Assembly: GCA_013398275.1 (NCBI GenBank)
Contig: VZSE01002187.1
Coordinates: 429,084-493,083 of the forward strand
Source: Promerops cafer
Lineage: Eukaryota > Chordata > Aves > Passeriformes > Nectariniidae
Reading direction: 5' to 3'
Length of the DNA: 64,000 nt
Shown here: positions 12,710-24,381 of the stretch, one piece after another
Layout of the letters: the number at the start of each line of letters is the position of its first letter
Numbering within the stretch: the first letter of the stretch is position 1
Notes under the pieces: model-generated
What the model saw: the letters and a program-made list of their open reading frames with translations, nothing else
Databases searched by the model: none
Told to the model about the DNA's origin: nothing
Program-made: the position numbers and the translations under genes

Positions 12710-12950
12710 CTGCTGCTTCTGAGCGCCAGCCCTGCAGCCGGAGCGAGAGCAGCTGCGGGAGTGCCCAGCTGCCCGCTCGCAGCGCTGCGCATCCGCCGAG
12801 GCGCCCGCTCCCGAGCACGTGGGCTACAGCAGCAGGTAAACATCGCTGCAGCGCCGCCGCCCTGGCCGCGCGCAGCCAAGGGTCCCCAGCCTGGCACACG
12901 GAGAAGCTGTCAGCGGAGACAGACGGGGGCTGAAACCCAGAGAAGGCACA
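12710..12950. promoter_or_regulatory. Small GC-rich island inside KMT2A intron 1, possible alternative promoter
   Basis: This segment is far richer in G, C and CpG than the AT-rich intron around it. It holds a CACGTG E-box near 12818 and, on +, a donor-like CAGCAG/GTAAAC near 12831-12842. Such islands can be alternative or antisense promoters. No known exon is recognised in it, so the function is inference only. Confidence 0.3.
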
Positions 12951-15900
12951 GAGAAACAGCAAGGACCTAAGAACAGTCAGGTTCAGAAACGCTGAGGGAT
13001 CAGCTGCTCACCCCGTGCGATTTCCTGACTTGCACTGGCCTCCAAGTTCCTGTGGCTGCTACAGATCTTTTCTTTGTTTTGTTATTCTGGGTCCTAAAGT
13101 CATTATTATTTCATCTCTGGCTACTAAATCAGTACTTGCCATATTTTTGACAATCCACGATTACAACTTGCATTGTTTTCAAATTGAGCTCTGTTATCTT
13201 ACTTTTCCAATGGGATACATTAATACTAGCATTGGCCCAATAGACTGGGAATGACAATTTTTTCCATTTCTTACCAAGCAGTCACCAGAAGCATCTACAG
13301 CAAAAAGGCTCCTTCCACAAAATAATCACTTTTACTTAATTTACAAGCACAAGTAGTATGACCAATATGTCACTTGTGTTTGTGTGTTCGGTGACATTCC
13401 TGAGTGTATTGGTCACCTCAGAACGGTCACTATCACTACCTGAGAAGGCAACCCTGTGACCTGTCAGAGAAGATGAAGAAAGCCACCAAGTATCACTCAG
13501 CATTTGCCAGGCTAAACCATTCAACTGGCCATCACATGCCAAAATGCAGCTTTGAGGCAAACTAAGCAGGAACAGCCTCTCTCCAATTTTTCAGAAATGT
13601 CATGACAGATGGAGAGTGATTAAAAACCATAAAGATTTTGAACATGGCCTCATTTACCTGAAAAAGAATAATGCAATGCAAAAAAGGCCACTCAGGATTG
13701 TAAATTAAAGCATGAGGGAAGGCTTGCCTCATGCCAGACATGAAACCTAACCAAGTAGGCATGGGATGATCTCTCTATGGGCAGCAGAGCTTCCACGTAC
13801 ATTTCCCATTCAAAGATTACTTTATCCCAACTGAGTTCAACCTCAGAGTTGTGCGCAGATGAAGAATGGCTTTTCCTGAAGTAACCCAGCTACTAAAGAA
13901 CAGAGAAGTTGCAAGCAAATGTCTATCACAATGCTCTTGAGCAATATTACTTTTCAAAGAATTTCCAGTTAGAGATCTCAGAGGAAAATCCACCTCCAAA
14001 GGAGGAACTATCCTTCAGGCACTAACTGATGTTCTGATCTCTGTCTGAGGGATAACAGTATAAACTATACCACTATGGATCTATGAAGTTGCATGGGGCT
14101 CTAAACCAGCAATGCAGCTGCTCCAATCATCACCTGAAAAAGTTTATTTTACAATAGAGTCACCTGACCAATGCTGTACTTCCCATTCCCCATCTTGGGT
14201 TTGGCCCAAGTTAGACAGCACCTCACTTTCTTGGAAAGGGATAAGCTATTTTTAGAAGCTCAATCAGATGCCTGCTTAGTGACTGCAGCACATCTACCAG
14301 ACTCCTCTGCTTTCAGCAGAGTAAAGACCCTTGGAGGTTGGCAGGTAGTAACCCCGAGACAAACACTGGGTGTTGGGAGCAGTGCAGAGTCTGCTGGGAG
14401 TTCAGGGAGATGCTTCCCAAGCCATTACTTGAGATGCAACTTCAATAATAAACAGCTGAGCACTTGGGGTGACCGTTATGCACCGACTCAGATGAGGGGA
14501 CGTTCGTCCTTCCATTGTTTAACTCAACCAAAGCTTTGACCAGGAGCGACGCACAGACTTTGCTGGGGCTTCACCTCGGAGCAGCACCAACCTACAAACG
14601 TCTTGAGATCACAGAACATTTCCCAGCCTGGTCACCTCCAAACCAACTAACTACCCTGCTGCAGCTGTACCCTCAGGCATCACCCATGGCAATACAATGG
14701 TGCTTAGGGCTGCAGCTTCCAGAGTCCAGTTTTTTTTAGAATTAGGAAGAATATATTGCTCTTTATGGGACTGAGGCTCAGGGCAGGTCTATTACAACTG
14801 TCTTACTGAGCATACAGATCTGTTATGCCAAAGTCCTGGCATTCCAACCTGGATGAGAAATTCTGATTTATGCTTTCCAATCTGAATACAGAGGAATGCC
14901 TATTAGAACACCTGAAACACTCTCATTCTGGTCACAACAAAATAAGCTTTCAATAATACCACTTCCAAGGAAGAGGGTCAGTCAAACCACTGTCTAGAAA
15001 GATCCAGCTTGCAGATGGTGAAAGAAAAGCTCCAGAGTTGCTGTACAGATGGATTAAAAAAATCTTTTGTGGTGGTAAACTCATCTTTCACTCCTAAACA
15101 TATATTCCTAATGAAACAGTACTAAAGTCAAACTATGCTCTGTAGCTCAGCTAGGGTGGGAACAGCTAACCCCACTCTGGGAATTTTGTGGTATCCCTGA
15201 GAAGTGATGAACTATTGACTCGAGGAGTTCTCTCTTTCCTCCAACGCGGTGCTGCGAAACCTGCACTTCAGCACTCGGCTGTCAATACAGAAGTGCATGG
15301 TCAAGCACTGTTGCAAGTCTGTCCCAGGAGCTTTCCAGCTGAAGGAAGCACAATGTCCAAAAGCCCCTGGAACAAACTCACTAGTGCACAGCTGCTGTGT
15401 TCTGAAATTGCCTCACCTGCCCACTGCTGGTGCCAGTGGGACAAGCCACATCACCTCCTATTTGAAAAGTTTCCCCAATTCCTAACAAACTTCCCAAAAC
15501 TTCTCTGAGGGTTTGGAGCACTGCACAAAGCTGACCAAACCACAGAAACATCACCAAGATGGTTAAAACATACTTTTATTTTCACACATCTGACAAAGCA
15601 GCACCCAAATGTTCAGGAAGAGAAAGAGCACAAAGGAGCCTCCATCTCTTGGGCCATGATCTGCATCATCTTCACCAGGTGCCTCTTGTCAGACATCAAT
15701 ACCTACAGCAGTCCCCTCCCTGTGCATGTGCAGTGACCACCTTACCCATGACAGGAGAGGCTCTACACCTCCAACTCACACATTAAACATTCAAGCAATC
15801 TGACAGCGACCATTCAACCTAACACCACGTGAAGAAATTCTGAGGCAAACAGAAGAAATTATCTCTACCTCCAGCACAGGCATGACCCTGGTGGCAGCAT

Positions 15901-18726
15901 GGAAGCCAATCCTTACCCCCAGGACATAGCTCTAGTGCCATTTCCAAACCTGCCAGGCATCGGTGAACACCCACAACATTCACCTCAGGAAACATTACAC
16001 CCCAGGTATAACCACGGAAGTGCTACCAGGGACACCACCATCACCACCACATCCAACTGCCAAATTCCAGCTTCTGCAACTTTCAGCCAATACACATTTA
16101 CGGAGGTAACTGTAAGCATGCATCCAGCACACTCTCAACTTTTATGTCCCAAAGCTTCAACCCCCTTCATGGATGGGCAGGAAACTCTAAACTGACAGGC
16201 AGAGCAGATATTTAACAACTACATTTATGCTTCTTTTATACCAAGTATTGACATAATGAACCAAGAAAACGCAACCATATTTTTCTTGTTCCTGTAGTGC
16301 CACTCACACCAAGCTGAAAGGTCAGTACACAGTAGAAACACTGCCATTCAACCAGTTACAGCTTCACTGTGCAAAAAGTCCCCCCAGCAACTCTTGTGGT
16401 GTTAAAATCAAGTATCAGAATGTGCCTCCTTTAATGTGAGCTGGTTTCAAGATAACTCAGTGCAACACTGAGCTGCAGCAGAAGACAAGGGTTTGTACGA
16501 AGTGACCTGAATCTGATGAGAATGCCCTGACACCCCAGAATTCAGGTACCTTCTAAATGAGAAATGCAGTCTGCTATGTACTATGAAACTGCCAAGGAGA
16601 CAAGGGAAAGACTGGGTCTAATACTTGTTCTGGACAACATTTCTCCTTTCTCCATCTAACTTGGTAGTAATACCCAATTTCAACAGGTACCTACACAAGT
16701 GCACACAAGAATGAGGTAGACAAAAAATAAGCATGTGCAGCAGAAGTTGTTCATAAAAAGGTAACACAGCTTCTTCCTCTGATTGCCACTGGCTCCTGAC
16801 CTCGAAACAACTGCTCAGAGCTTATTCCTGATGAGGAATGCCAACTCGGTTGAACACTGTAACTGGCTTGGCTCAGGAAGAACCCTCAACCTTGTGGAAA
16901 AGAACAGCAAGAGCACCAGGCACTTACTGACAGAACAGGGTGAGCCCTAATCTGAACAGGTCTTCTGGAAGCCCCCTTCTAGAAGAACACCTCCCCCAGA
17001 GCAGCTCCCACATGGGTACCAGGAACTGCACCGTTCCTGCACTGCACACAGCTGCCCTCTCCTCTGGAGACACCACAGGCAGCACCCATGTGCTGACTTC
17101 CCACATGTGCCAGAGCTCCTGGCACGCCCTCACCCCCACCTCACAGAGACCTTGTACTGCAAGACAGAAAAGCAGCCTCTGGTGACTCTAATCTTCACTA
17201 GGACTATGACGAGTGCACAAGTCACCAGCCAGGAGAACTATGTGATTTGATGCAAAAATGTTTTGTTTCTTGAACATCACCAAAAGAAAGGAACCAACTG
17301 GGTGAGTTCACTCAACATGAATGTTTGTGAGGATCCTCTCTGAGTATGCCCAAGAGTACCAGCATGCTGCAAAGTGAGGAGAAACACCTGGGGTCTGCCC
17401 CTGCCTGGCTCATGAGGGGTCAGGTAAAACTGAACCTACAACCACCAAACCATAAATCAATGTTTATCATTACTTTCTACTGTATGCAATGTTATTAGAG
17501 AAAAGCTATTAGCAGCGAAATAGAAAAGTGATGTAATAAGTAGAATTCTTAAAATCTAGGAGACCCTGTGTTAATCAGCTGCCACACCTACAATGTATTC
17601 AAGCTATTTTATTTTAAAGCAAAAATATCCTAAAGGCCAAACTCAAAAAGATATCTCAAAGATGCTTTAGGGCTTTTTTGAGATGCAAAAATATACTTGA
17701 AGACAACTGGAATTAAACAAACCACAGCCCAATGTCATCTTAGAAGAAAAAAAAAAGGAAAGAAAAAGAAAAGAAACAAAGCAACTTGCCTCTCCCCACA
17801 TGAAAAACCGCCTGGGTTATTAACTCTGTGGTCAGCCTGGTTAGCCAGATCTCAGTCATTTCTATCCCTGAACTAGCACTGGTGCAATATTAACTGCTTC
17901 CCAGAGGACTCCATGAATTCCATCAAGCCATGTCTACTGCAAACAACAAAAAAGAGAAGTATCCCAACGTGCAGCCCCTGAGATGATGGTGTTAATGAGA
18001 GCAGTGCAACTCACACCCCAAAGTGTGCATAGGTGAGGGCAGGAGTGTCCCCACGCCCAGCTCTGCTCCTGCAAACACAACCCCGTTCCTCCAGCACCGC
18101 GGCCCGCGGGAGCTGCCGCTCTACAGGCAAGGAATTCCTCCAGCTCAGGCATGAGTGAAGAGCTCCACTTCATGGCACCCAACAGAAAATGCCAAAACCA
18201 GGCCAGAAAGACACAAGAAAACTGTATTTTCATGTGTGTTTTAATGCCAGTGATGGGAAAGGAAACCAACCGCTCTTTATACAGACAAAATACAAAGATA
18301 CATTCACCTACGCTACAGCTGACAACCTGCCTGGAGAAGAGGAGACAGAGCTGACCCTTCAAAAATCAATGAAGCCCTCCCGGTACAAAAGACCTGGGGA
18401 ATTCCCTTGCCGGCGCAAGGATGCCGCTAAGGAGCGATGCAAAACAACTGGGGGAAAGGAACGCTGCAGCTCGTAGTAACACACCCCCATCATGTCTTCC
18501 CTGTTCTGTCAATAGGTGGGTTGTTGTCGCACTCCCACTCCGACTGCCTTAGAAAGGCTTAAAAAAATAAAAATGAAAGCAAGAAAAAGAGCAACTCAAG
18601 GGAAAAAAAAAAAAAAAAGAAAAAAACGAAAAAAATAAAGGAGCGCCAGGGCTCCGAGTACCGGCGAACGGCCTCTCGCAACGGGCCCGCCGCCCCAAGC
18701 TCCGCCTGGGGCATCCACAGCGGCGA

Positions 18727-18762
18727 AAGGGAGGAAGAGGAGGAGGAGGAGGAGGAGAAGGG
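18727..18762 (+). repeat. GGA trinucleotide-like tract
   Basis: A run of GGA/GGAA units, purine only, sits beside the left end of the assembly gap. Purine tracts of this type are polymorphic and hinder sequencing, which fits its place next to the gap. Confidence 0.7.
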
Positions 18763-18854
18763 GGAGGGCCGGTGCGCGACATCCACCGCCGGGCCCGCAG
18801 GAGGGGCCGGCAGCCCAGCCCCCTCGAGCCCCCGCGCCCGGGGAAGGACGCGTC

Positions 18855-19716
18855 NNNNNNNNNNNNNNNNNNNNNNNNNNNNNNNNNNNNNNNNNNNNNN
18901 NNNNNNNNNNNNNNNNNNNNNNNNNNNNNNNNNNNNNNNNNNNNNNNNNNNNNNNNNNNNNNNNNNNNNNNNNNNNNNNNNNNNNNNNNNNNNNNNNNNN
19001 NNNNNNNNNNNNNNNNNNNNNNNNNNNNNNNNNNNNNNNNNNNNNNNNNNNNNNNNNNNNNNNNNNNNNNNNNNNNNNNNNNNNNNNNNNNNNNNNNNNN
19101 NNNNNNNNNNNNNNNNNNNNNNNNNNNNNNNNNNNNNNNNNNNNNNNNNNNNNNNNNNNNNNNNNNNNNNNNNNNNNNNNNNNNNNNNNNNNNNNNNNNN
19201 NNNNNNNNNNNNNNNNNNNNNNNNNNNNNNNNNNNNNNNNNNNNNNNNNNNNNNNNNNNNNNNNNNNNNNNNNNNNNNNNNNNNNNNNNNNNNNNNNNNN
19301 NNNNNNNNNNNNNNNNNNNNNNNNNNNNNNNNNNNNNNNNNNNNNNNNNNNNNNNNNNNNNNNNNNNNNNNNNNNNNNNNNNNNNNNNNNNNNNNNNNNN
19401 NNNNNNNNNNNNNNNNNNNNNNNNNNNNNNNNNNNNNNNNNNNNNNNNNNNNNNNNNNNNNNNNNNNNNNNNNNNNNNNNNNNNNNNNNNNNNNNNNNNN
19501 NNNNNNNNNNNNNNNNNNNNNNNNNNNNNNNNNNNNNNNNNNNNNNNNNNNNNNNNNNNNNNNNNNNNNNNNNNNNNNNNNNNNNNNNNNNNNNNNNNNN
19601 NNNNNNNNNNNNNNNNNNNNNNNNNNNNNNNNNNNNNNNNNNNNNNNNNNNNNNNNNNNNNNNNNNNNNNNNNNNNNNNNNNNNNNNNNNNNNNNNNNNN
19701 NNNNNNNNNNNNNNNN
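18855..19716. other. Assembly gap (862 N), probable site of KMT2A exon 1
   Basis: The gap is flanked on both sides by very GC-rich, CpG-rich sequence and lies between KMT2A exon 2 and the upstream gene, where exon 1 is expected. Human exon 1 is extremely GC-rich with Gly, Ala and Ser runs, the type of sequence that often drops out of assemblies. Exon 2 starts in phase 0, which agrees with the known end of exon 1. Gap length may be only an estimate. Confidence 0.75.
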
Positions 19717-20180
19717 AGGCGCAGGGCTCCGCGCGAGCCAGCCCCGGAACCTGCCTGCTGTATAACCGGGCCGCAAGCAACCCGCATAACCCCGACGGCG
19801 ATACCGAGCGGGAGCAGGAGCCCCGCGCCCAGGACCGCGCATACGGCATAGGCGGTGCTGCCGACCCCCTGCATAGCGCCGCGCCGTATGCGGGGCGCGG
19901 GGCGCGGCCCCGGGCCCGGCATGGCAGAGCCCGCAGTGCCCGCCAGGACCTCGCGCCGCCGAGACCGTGCGGTGCCCGGCCCGGGACGAGCCGCTACCTG
20001 CGGGGCTCCGCGGCCCCGAGCTGTGGCACCGAGGGCGGGCGGCTTCGCCCCACCCTCCCGGCCCCGGCCGTGTCCTGCCTGCGGCCCCGCGCCCCGCCGG
20101 TGCCGCGTCCCGCTGGGTGCCACCCCCGGGAGAGAGGTGACGGCGATAGCACCGGGCTGGCAACCTCGTCGTGCACAGCA
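19717..20180 (-). promoter_or_regulatory. KMT2A: CpG island upstream of KMT2A, probable promoter and 5' UTR
   Basis: This stretch is strongly GC- and CpG-rich and falls off to ordinary composition after about 20180. It lies just 5' of the presumed exon 1 on minus. It has no TATA box that I can see, as expected for a housekeeping-type CpG promoter. Open frames cross it on both strands, but they match nothing I recognise. Confidence 0.55.
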
Positions 20181-22160
20181 CAGCGAGAACAGGGTTAACA
20201 TTCAACAAGTGCCCACCGTATTCTGTGAGAACAGCAGTGCAAACGCACGGATAAGATGTAAATCCCTCTGCTTGGGGACATAAAATACCCATTTTCCTCC
20301 GAAGTTCATCAGCTGAGGGCAGGGAAGAGGCGGTTTGTCCCCAAGAGGCAAACACAGCCAGACACTGTTCTGGGGTTAGAGAGGACCAACACGCTGCTGG
20401 AGCCCTTTGGGGTCACAGATGCTGCTTCTGCCTGGGGTTCCGCTGTGGGAGTGGGGCTGGGGGGGACTTCTCCCAATGACTTCCAGGGAGGAGAACTAAA
20501 ATTAGATGGTTTCTTCCTCTCTAGGGACAGGAGCATTTTTGAGCTCTCCCTATGCTTTACTAGTGAAGCTTAATCCCATCCTCCCACTGAAGCTTTCGCC
20601 GGGCCAGTGCTGGTGTGAGCTGCAGCCCCCTGAATGCCCACCAGAACCTGCTTTGAGAAGGGCACGTGCAGACAAGAACAAGTCAGAGATGAGAGGCAGG
20701 TCTTGGAGCCAGATCACACAGCCTTGCTCTCAGTGACGTTCTCTTGCGCTCAGAATCCTCCTCCCAGTCAAGCTCACACATTACATACCATATGTGATTC
20801 CCTCCCCTTGAGGAACACGGGCTGCAGAATCTCACAACAGGGCCTGGCCCATTGCCCTTGCTGGTCTCTCTACCTGCTGGGTGAAGGGTTTGTGATGACA
20901 GGAACAAAAAGCTCGTGGGGAAGGGCAGTTTTGGGGGCCATCATTCACCCCTGCTCAGGTGGTCCTGGTCAGGTTTGCTGGGGCTGAGCAATGACAAAAC
21001 CCTCCCCAGCACCAGGAGGAGGCCCATGTGAAGCAGTCATGGTGTCCTGGCCAGGCTGGTGGGAGAAGCAAGCACAGGACACAGGCTGGGCAGGGGGCTG
21101 GAAGCACAGGTCCAGCCACTGCTCCTGTTGCAGAGTCCCCCACAGACGCTGAAGTTCACTGAGCCTCAGTTTTCCTATCTGTGGCATGGAGTGACCTGTG
21201 ACCAGTTGTGACCCAGAGCTGCTGGGGCAGGAACCCTTCTTTTTAACAAGAAGAAAAGGTTTCCCTCCCTGTCACATCCTCCCACTCACCTGCACTCCCT
21301 GTCAGAAGCACACAAGGCCTCCTGCTGGGATGAGGTGCTGAGAAGGTCAGTTCTGCTGCAGGGAGAGGAGCAAAGCGATGCGCTACTGGCACAGCCACCC
21401 CAGAGACAGCAGGGTCACCGAGGGCTGGGGGCCTCTAGGGTCACTGGTGTGCATAACACAACGCCCAGAGGAGCAAAGGAGCAGCAAGACAACAAGAGTA
21501 TCAGCAAGGAGCAATACTGACTAAAATCGTCTTCTAAGACAGTAAAAACAGGCTGCTAGCTTCAGAGAACTCGTACAAATTATTTTCTGACCATGTCGGA
21601 GCACAGGTCACTCACCAGGTTTTGCAGAAAACCCTACAACAGCTGGCTGACAATGAGCAAGGTGGTACAACCCTAGACAGCTCAACCTTTGGCCAGTGGG
21701 AGCTGAGGTGACACATGAAACAAAGCTCTGCTTACTTACACAGGCTTCCACTGCACCAGTCAGACACCAAACCAAAAGAGCTGCCTGTAACCATGCTACA
21801 TTCCCTATGGAATAAGCCATGGAAATTACTTTTGAGAATGTAAAAAGTACTGGAATTTGCTTTTGGCTCCTACTAGCTGATGGGAAGTGCATTGAGGAAC
21901 AAATGGAATGTTTCCCCTTTGCAGCCTCTGTTTGATTCTCGGGCTCTCCCGACCTCCCCTGGAGACACAGTTGGGGAACAGTGAGTGTCCCAGAGTGAAC
22001 AGAGCTCTGGTGACCACAAGTGATGTCACCAAAGCATCTCTGGCACCCTTGGGGCTGGCCCTTAGACCCCTCCTGAAGAGCCATCCCTGCCAGCACTGCC
22101 CCAGGACAGGCTGGCACCTGTCAGAGTGCCAGACAAGGATGACAACAGCTCGGTATGGGC
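20181..22160. other. Intergenic region between KMT2A and ATP5MG
   Basis: About 2 kb have no recognisable gene, repeat or structured RNA. Short open frames occur on both strands but show no family features. The left end adjoins the KMT2A CpG island and the right end the ATP5MG polyadenylation signal. Confidence 0.55.
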
Positions 22161-22167
22161 TCCTAGT

Positions 22168-22173
22168 TTTATT
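22168..22173 (-). terminator. ATP5MG: ATP5MG polyadenylation signal AATAAA
   Basis: AATAAA on minus lies 56 nt downstream of the ATP5MG stop codon. It is the first canonical signal after the stop, giving a very short 3' UTR, as is usual for this small nuclear-encoded mitochondrial gene. Confidence 0.75.
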
Positions 22174-22228
22174 TTTTGTTGCAAACCCCACTACAGACCC
22201 AGCACGGTGGCGCCGCGGAGGTGAGCGT

Positions 22229-23337
22229 TCACACGTTGTAGCCGATGATGCCGCCCTTGCCGATGATCTCCCCGATGTAAAACCACATCAGCACCTCCGT
22301 GGCCACCAGGCCATTCCTCAGTGCGTCCTGAAAGGAAAAAGCCACTGATTAAATCCCACACTCCCACAACAGCTCCTCCCTCACTCCCACTGCCACATCC
22401 ATGCCCTCCAGCAGTTCTCAAGGCAAAAACTAAGAAGGGGAGCAGAGTGTTTGCTGTGTTCGGCCACCCCTCAACATGTCCCATCACACAGATGTTCTAC
22501 AACATTAAGTACACTGTCAGCTGTTGTTCCTGGCTTTTTACAGCCCTTCCAAGGATCATTCCTTAGCCCACACACGAGAAACACACTAATTTCAAGGCCA
22601 ACCGATGACACAGCTGAGCCCAGAACGCTGGGCTCATTCAGCCACCTATGGATTATCCCTTCCCGGGACAGAAAACAATGGGTCCAGAGAGGAACAATCA
22701 CAGCCCGGTCCAGGCAGGGAAGAATTAAAACAAAGCCGATAAAATAAAACACTGTAAACTCCGGGCTCCTGAATTCCATGAGCTTCCTATGTCGTTGACA
22801 TCAGTTCCCACTGCTTCCCAAGGCAGGAGCAGAGCATTTCCTGGGTGGCTAGGAGGCTCCCGTTGGAGCTGTCCCTCGGCACTGCCGCATCCCGCCCCGG
22901 CCGGTACCTTGACAGTGAGCTGCGCCAGGCGGCCGCTCTGGAAGGCCCTGACGAGGCCCTTCATGCTGTCGATGGCCCGCGGAATCTCGGCGGGGGTCGG
23001 CGGGGCCAGCTCCACCTTGGCGTAGTACCAGAACGTGGCCAAGCGCGGCTTCGAGTACGTCACGGCGGCTGCGGGGAGGGGGACCGGAGCGGACGGTGTT
23101 TTCCCAACGGCGGGAGCCCGCGAGGCCTCCCCGGGCCCAGCCCCGCTGCCCTCAGCCCTTGTTCCCCATCCCCTCCCCTCCGCTCCCCCCGGCCCGTTGT
23201 CGCCGCCCGCAGCTCAGCCCATCGCATTCCGAGCCCGTTCCCTCCCCGCTCCCGTCCCCTTGCCGCCCCTCCCCCCTGAGGAGCTCCGGGCCGCGCTGCG
23301 CCAGCCGCTGCGCGAGCCCCTGTGCGGCCTTGGCCAT
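22229..23337 (-). CDS. ATP5MG: ATP5MG, mitochondrial ATP synthase membrane subunit g
   Basis: Three coding exons on minus: about 23274-23337, 22908-23068 and 22229-22327 (with stop TGA). The product is subunit g of the F-type ATP synthase, an inner-membrane subunit of the peripheral stalk region involved in dimer formation and cristae shape. Exon 2 reads AVTYSKPRLATFWYYAKVEL, then PPTPAEIPRAI. Exon 3 reads NGLVATEVLMWFYIGEII and ends GYNV, with the single membrane helix and the conserved GxxxG-like end. Predicted length is about 107 residues, compared with 103 in human. The start MAKAAQGLAQRLAQRGPELL is inferred: the ATG at 23337 has a G at -3 and at +4. Exon 1 ends in phase 1 as required, but the expected GT donor is absent (the sequence is a run of G). 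Exon 2 and 3 junctions are normal. Confidence 0.9.
23275..23337 (-). CDS. ATP5MG: ATP5MG exon 1, start codon and N terminus, donor site abnormal
   Basis: Twenty-one codons from the ATG at 23337 encode a basic, Ala/Gln/Leu-rich N terminus suited to this subunit. To join exon 2 (which starts CCGCCGTGACG, needing phase 1) the exon must end one base after the AGG codon. At that point the sequence is GGGGAGGGG with no GT. No suitable GT lies downstream before the in-frame stop. A one-base assembly error in this G-rich stretch is the simplest reading. Confidence 0.6.
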
Positions 23338-23399
23338 CGCTGCGCGCTCAATGTCACCGCCGCTCGCTGCAGCCGGCGATCGCCGCGGGCAGCCCGCAG

Positions 23400-23430
23400 C
23401 GAGGACCCCGGGCCACGTGCGCGGGGCGNT
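23400..23430 (-). promoter_or_regulatory. ATP5MG: ATP5MG promoter region with E-box
   Basis: CACGTG at 23414-23419 lies about 80 bases 5' of the ATP5MG start codon within a CpG-rich stretch. No TATA box is seen. E-boxes of this form are bound by USF and MYC proteins, but binding here is inference. A single N at 23429 marks uncertain sequence. Confidence 0.45.
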
Positions 23431-23935
23431 TTAATTTCCAACGCCCGCCATTCCCAACACTCACTGGGGAAGTAAACCCTGCTACGCCCCTGGCACACAC
23501 AAGCTGGAAAAACGTCCCCCTCCTGCTGATGCCCCCATCCCGCTCCGGGAGCGGCTGCAGGCATTGCTTTCACCAAGCGAAAGATGGTTACAGTTTAAAC
23601 ACGGAACAGAGGGAGGCTTTCGGTGCTGCTGGAAAAGAACGTGGCCAACACAAAGAGCAGGTGATAGAGGGCCAGGGCACCACATCATGAGAAGGCTGTG
23701 TTCTTCTCCCGAGGCTGAGGCTCCAAGCTGTAGCGCAGCGGAAAGTCTTAGTATTAAAGAGAGTCTTGAAAGGAAAAGAGAGAACAAGGGCTGGCAGGGA
23801 AGGTCTGAGGAGAGACTCCAAAGGTGGTGGCAATGCACTAAATGTGGTCGTCATTAGGGTGGCAGCTCCAGCCATTACCCCTGCATGGCTGTGATCTCGC
23901 CCGTGACAGGAGGTTTTGAGATGAGATCCCGTTTT

Positions 23936-24381
23936 TTAGTTCAGCGTGTCCTCCAGCTCCTCCTCCTTCTGCTTTTTCCTCTCTGCAAGCCATCGCTGGA
24001 TCTTCTCTTTCAGCTCTGTGTTTGGTCTGATCTGGTCCATAGTGAGGGGACTCCGATTGAAAGGATCTGTCTGATCGCTGAAAAATAAAACATCAAGGAG
24101 ATTACTTGGACACTCCTGCTGCTAGAGGTAGAAACAAAAAAAAGAGAGAGAGGCCAGGAAGAGTCATTTGATATGTGAAATAGATCCCCAAAACTATCAA
24201 GGTATGAGGGCTGTGCTGCACACCTGAGGAGGTGCCGGGCTATAGTCGATCGGTCCACGGTGACACGGGAGGAGGGCAGGATCACGGGGTCTGACATCAG
24301 GGTACTCATGATTGGATCCAGGAATTCATCACAGGCATCTGCGTATGTCTCCTCTTCCTGCTGCTGCCGGTCTGCAAGAGA
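23936..24381 (-). CDS. UBE4A: UBE4A last two exons, U-box domain
   Basis: Exons 24224-24381 and 23936-24077 encode the U-box. Key blocks are [32 protein letters not shown] and [12 protein letters not shown]. The U-box is a zinc-free RING fold that recruits the E2. The hydrophobic and proline positions (DPI, DPV, DPFNR) that contact E2 in the family are all present. The second-last exon must start at TCTCTTGCAGACC (acceptor CCCTAG), since TCTCTTGCA encodes the conserved SLA before D. The protein ends [10 protein letters not shown]. Confidence 0.94.

Larger units (their letters stand above)
11344..18854 (-). other. KMT2A intron 1 sequence, no gene recognised
   Basis: About 7.5 kb separate exon 2 from the N gap. 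Open frames here are short and match no family I recognise, on either strand. The stretch includes a GC-rich island near 12.7-12.95 kb, an A-rich purine tract near 17743-17783, a purine-rich A run on + near 18598-18643, and a GGA-rich repeat near 18727-18762. I saw no tRNA or other structured RNA. Confidence 0.6.

Noticed and set aside
12487..12970. Overlapping frames in the intron 1 GC island
   Set aside because: Open on both strands only because of high GC content. Kept as a possible promoter, not as a gene.
19718..19880. Short hydrophobic stretch on minus (MQGVGSTAYAVCAVLGAG...) 5' of the gap
   Set aside because: It looks like a membrane helix, but it lies in a CpG island where any frame is open, and I know of no gene between KMT2A and ATP5MG. 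It is more likely 5' UTR.
18549..20355. Open frames of 360-600 codons across the N gap on both strands
   Set aside because: Most of the length is N. The real parts on either side are GC-rich flank sequence without family features.
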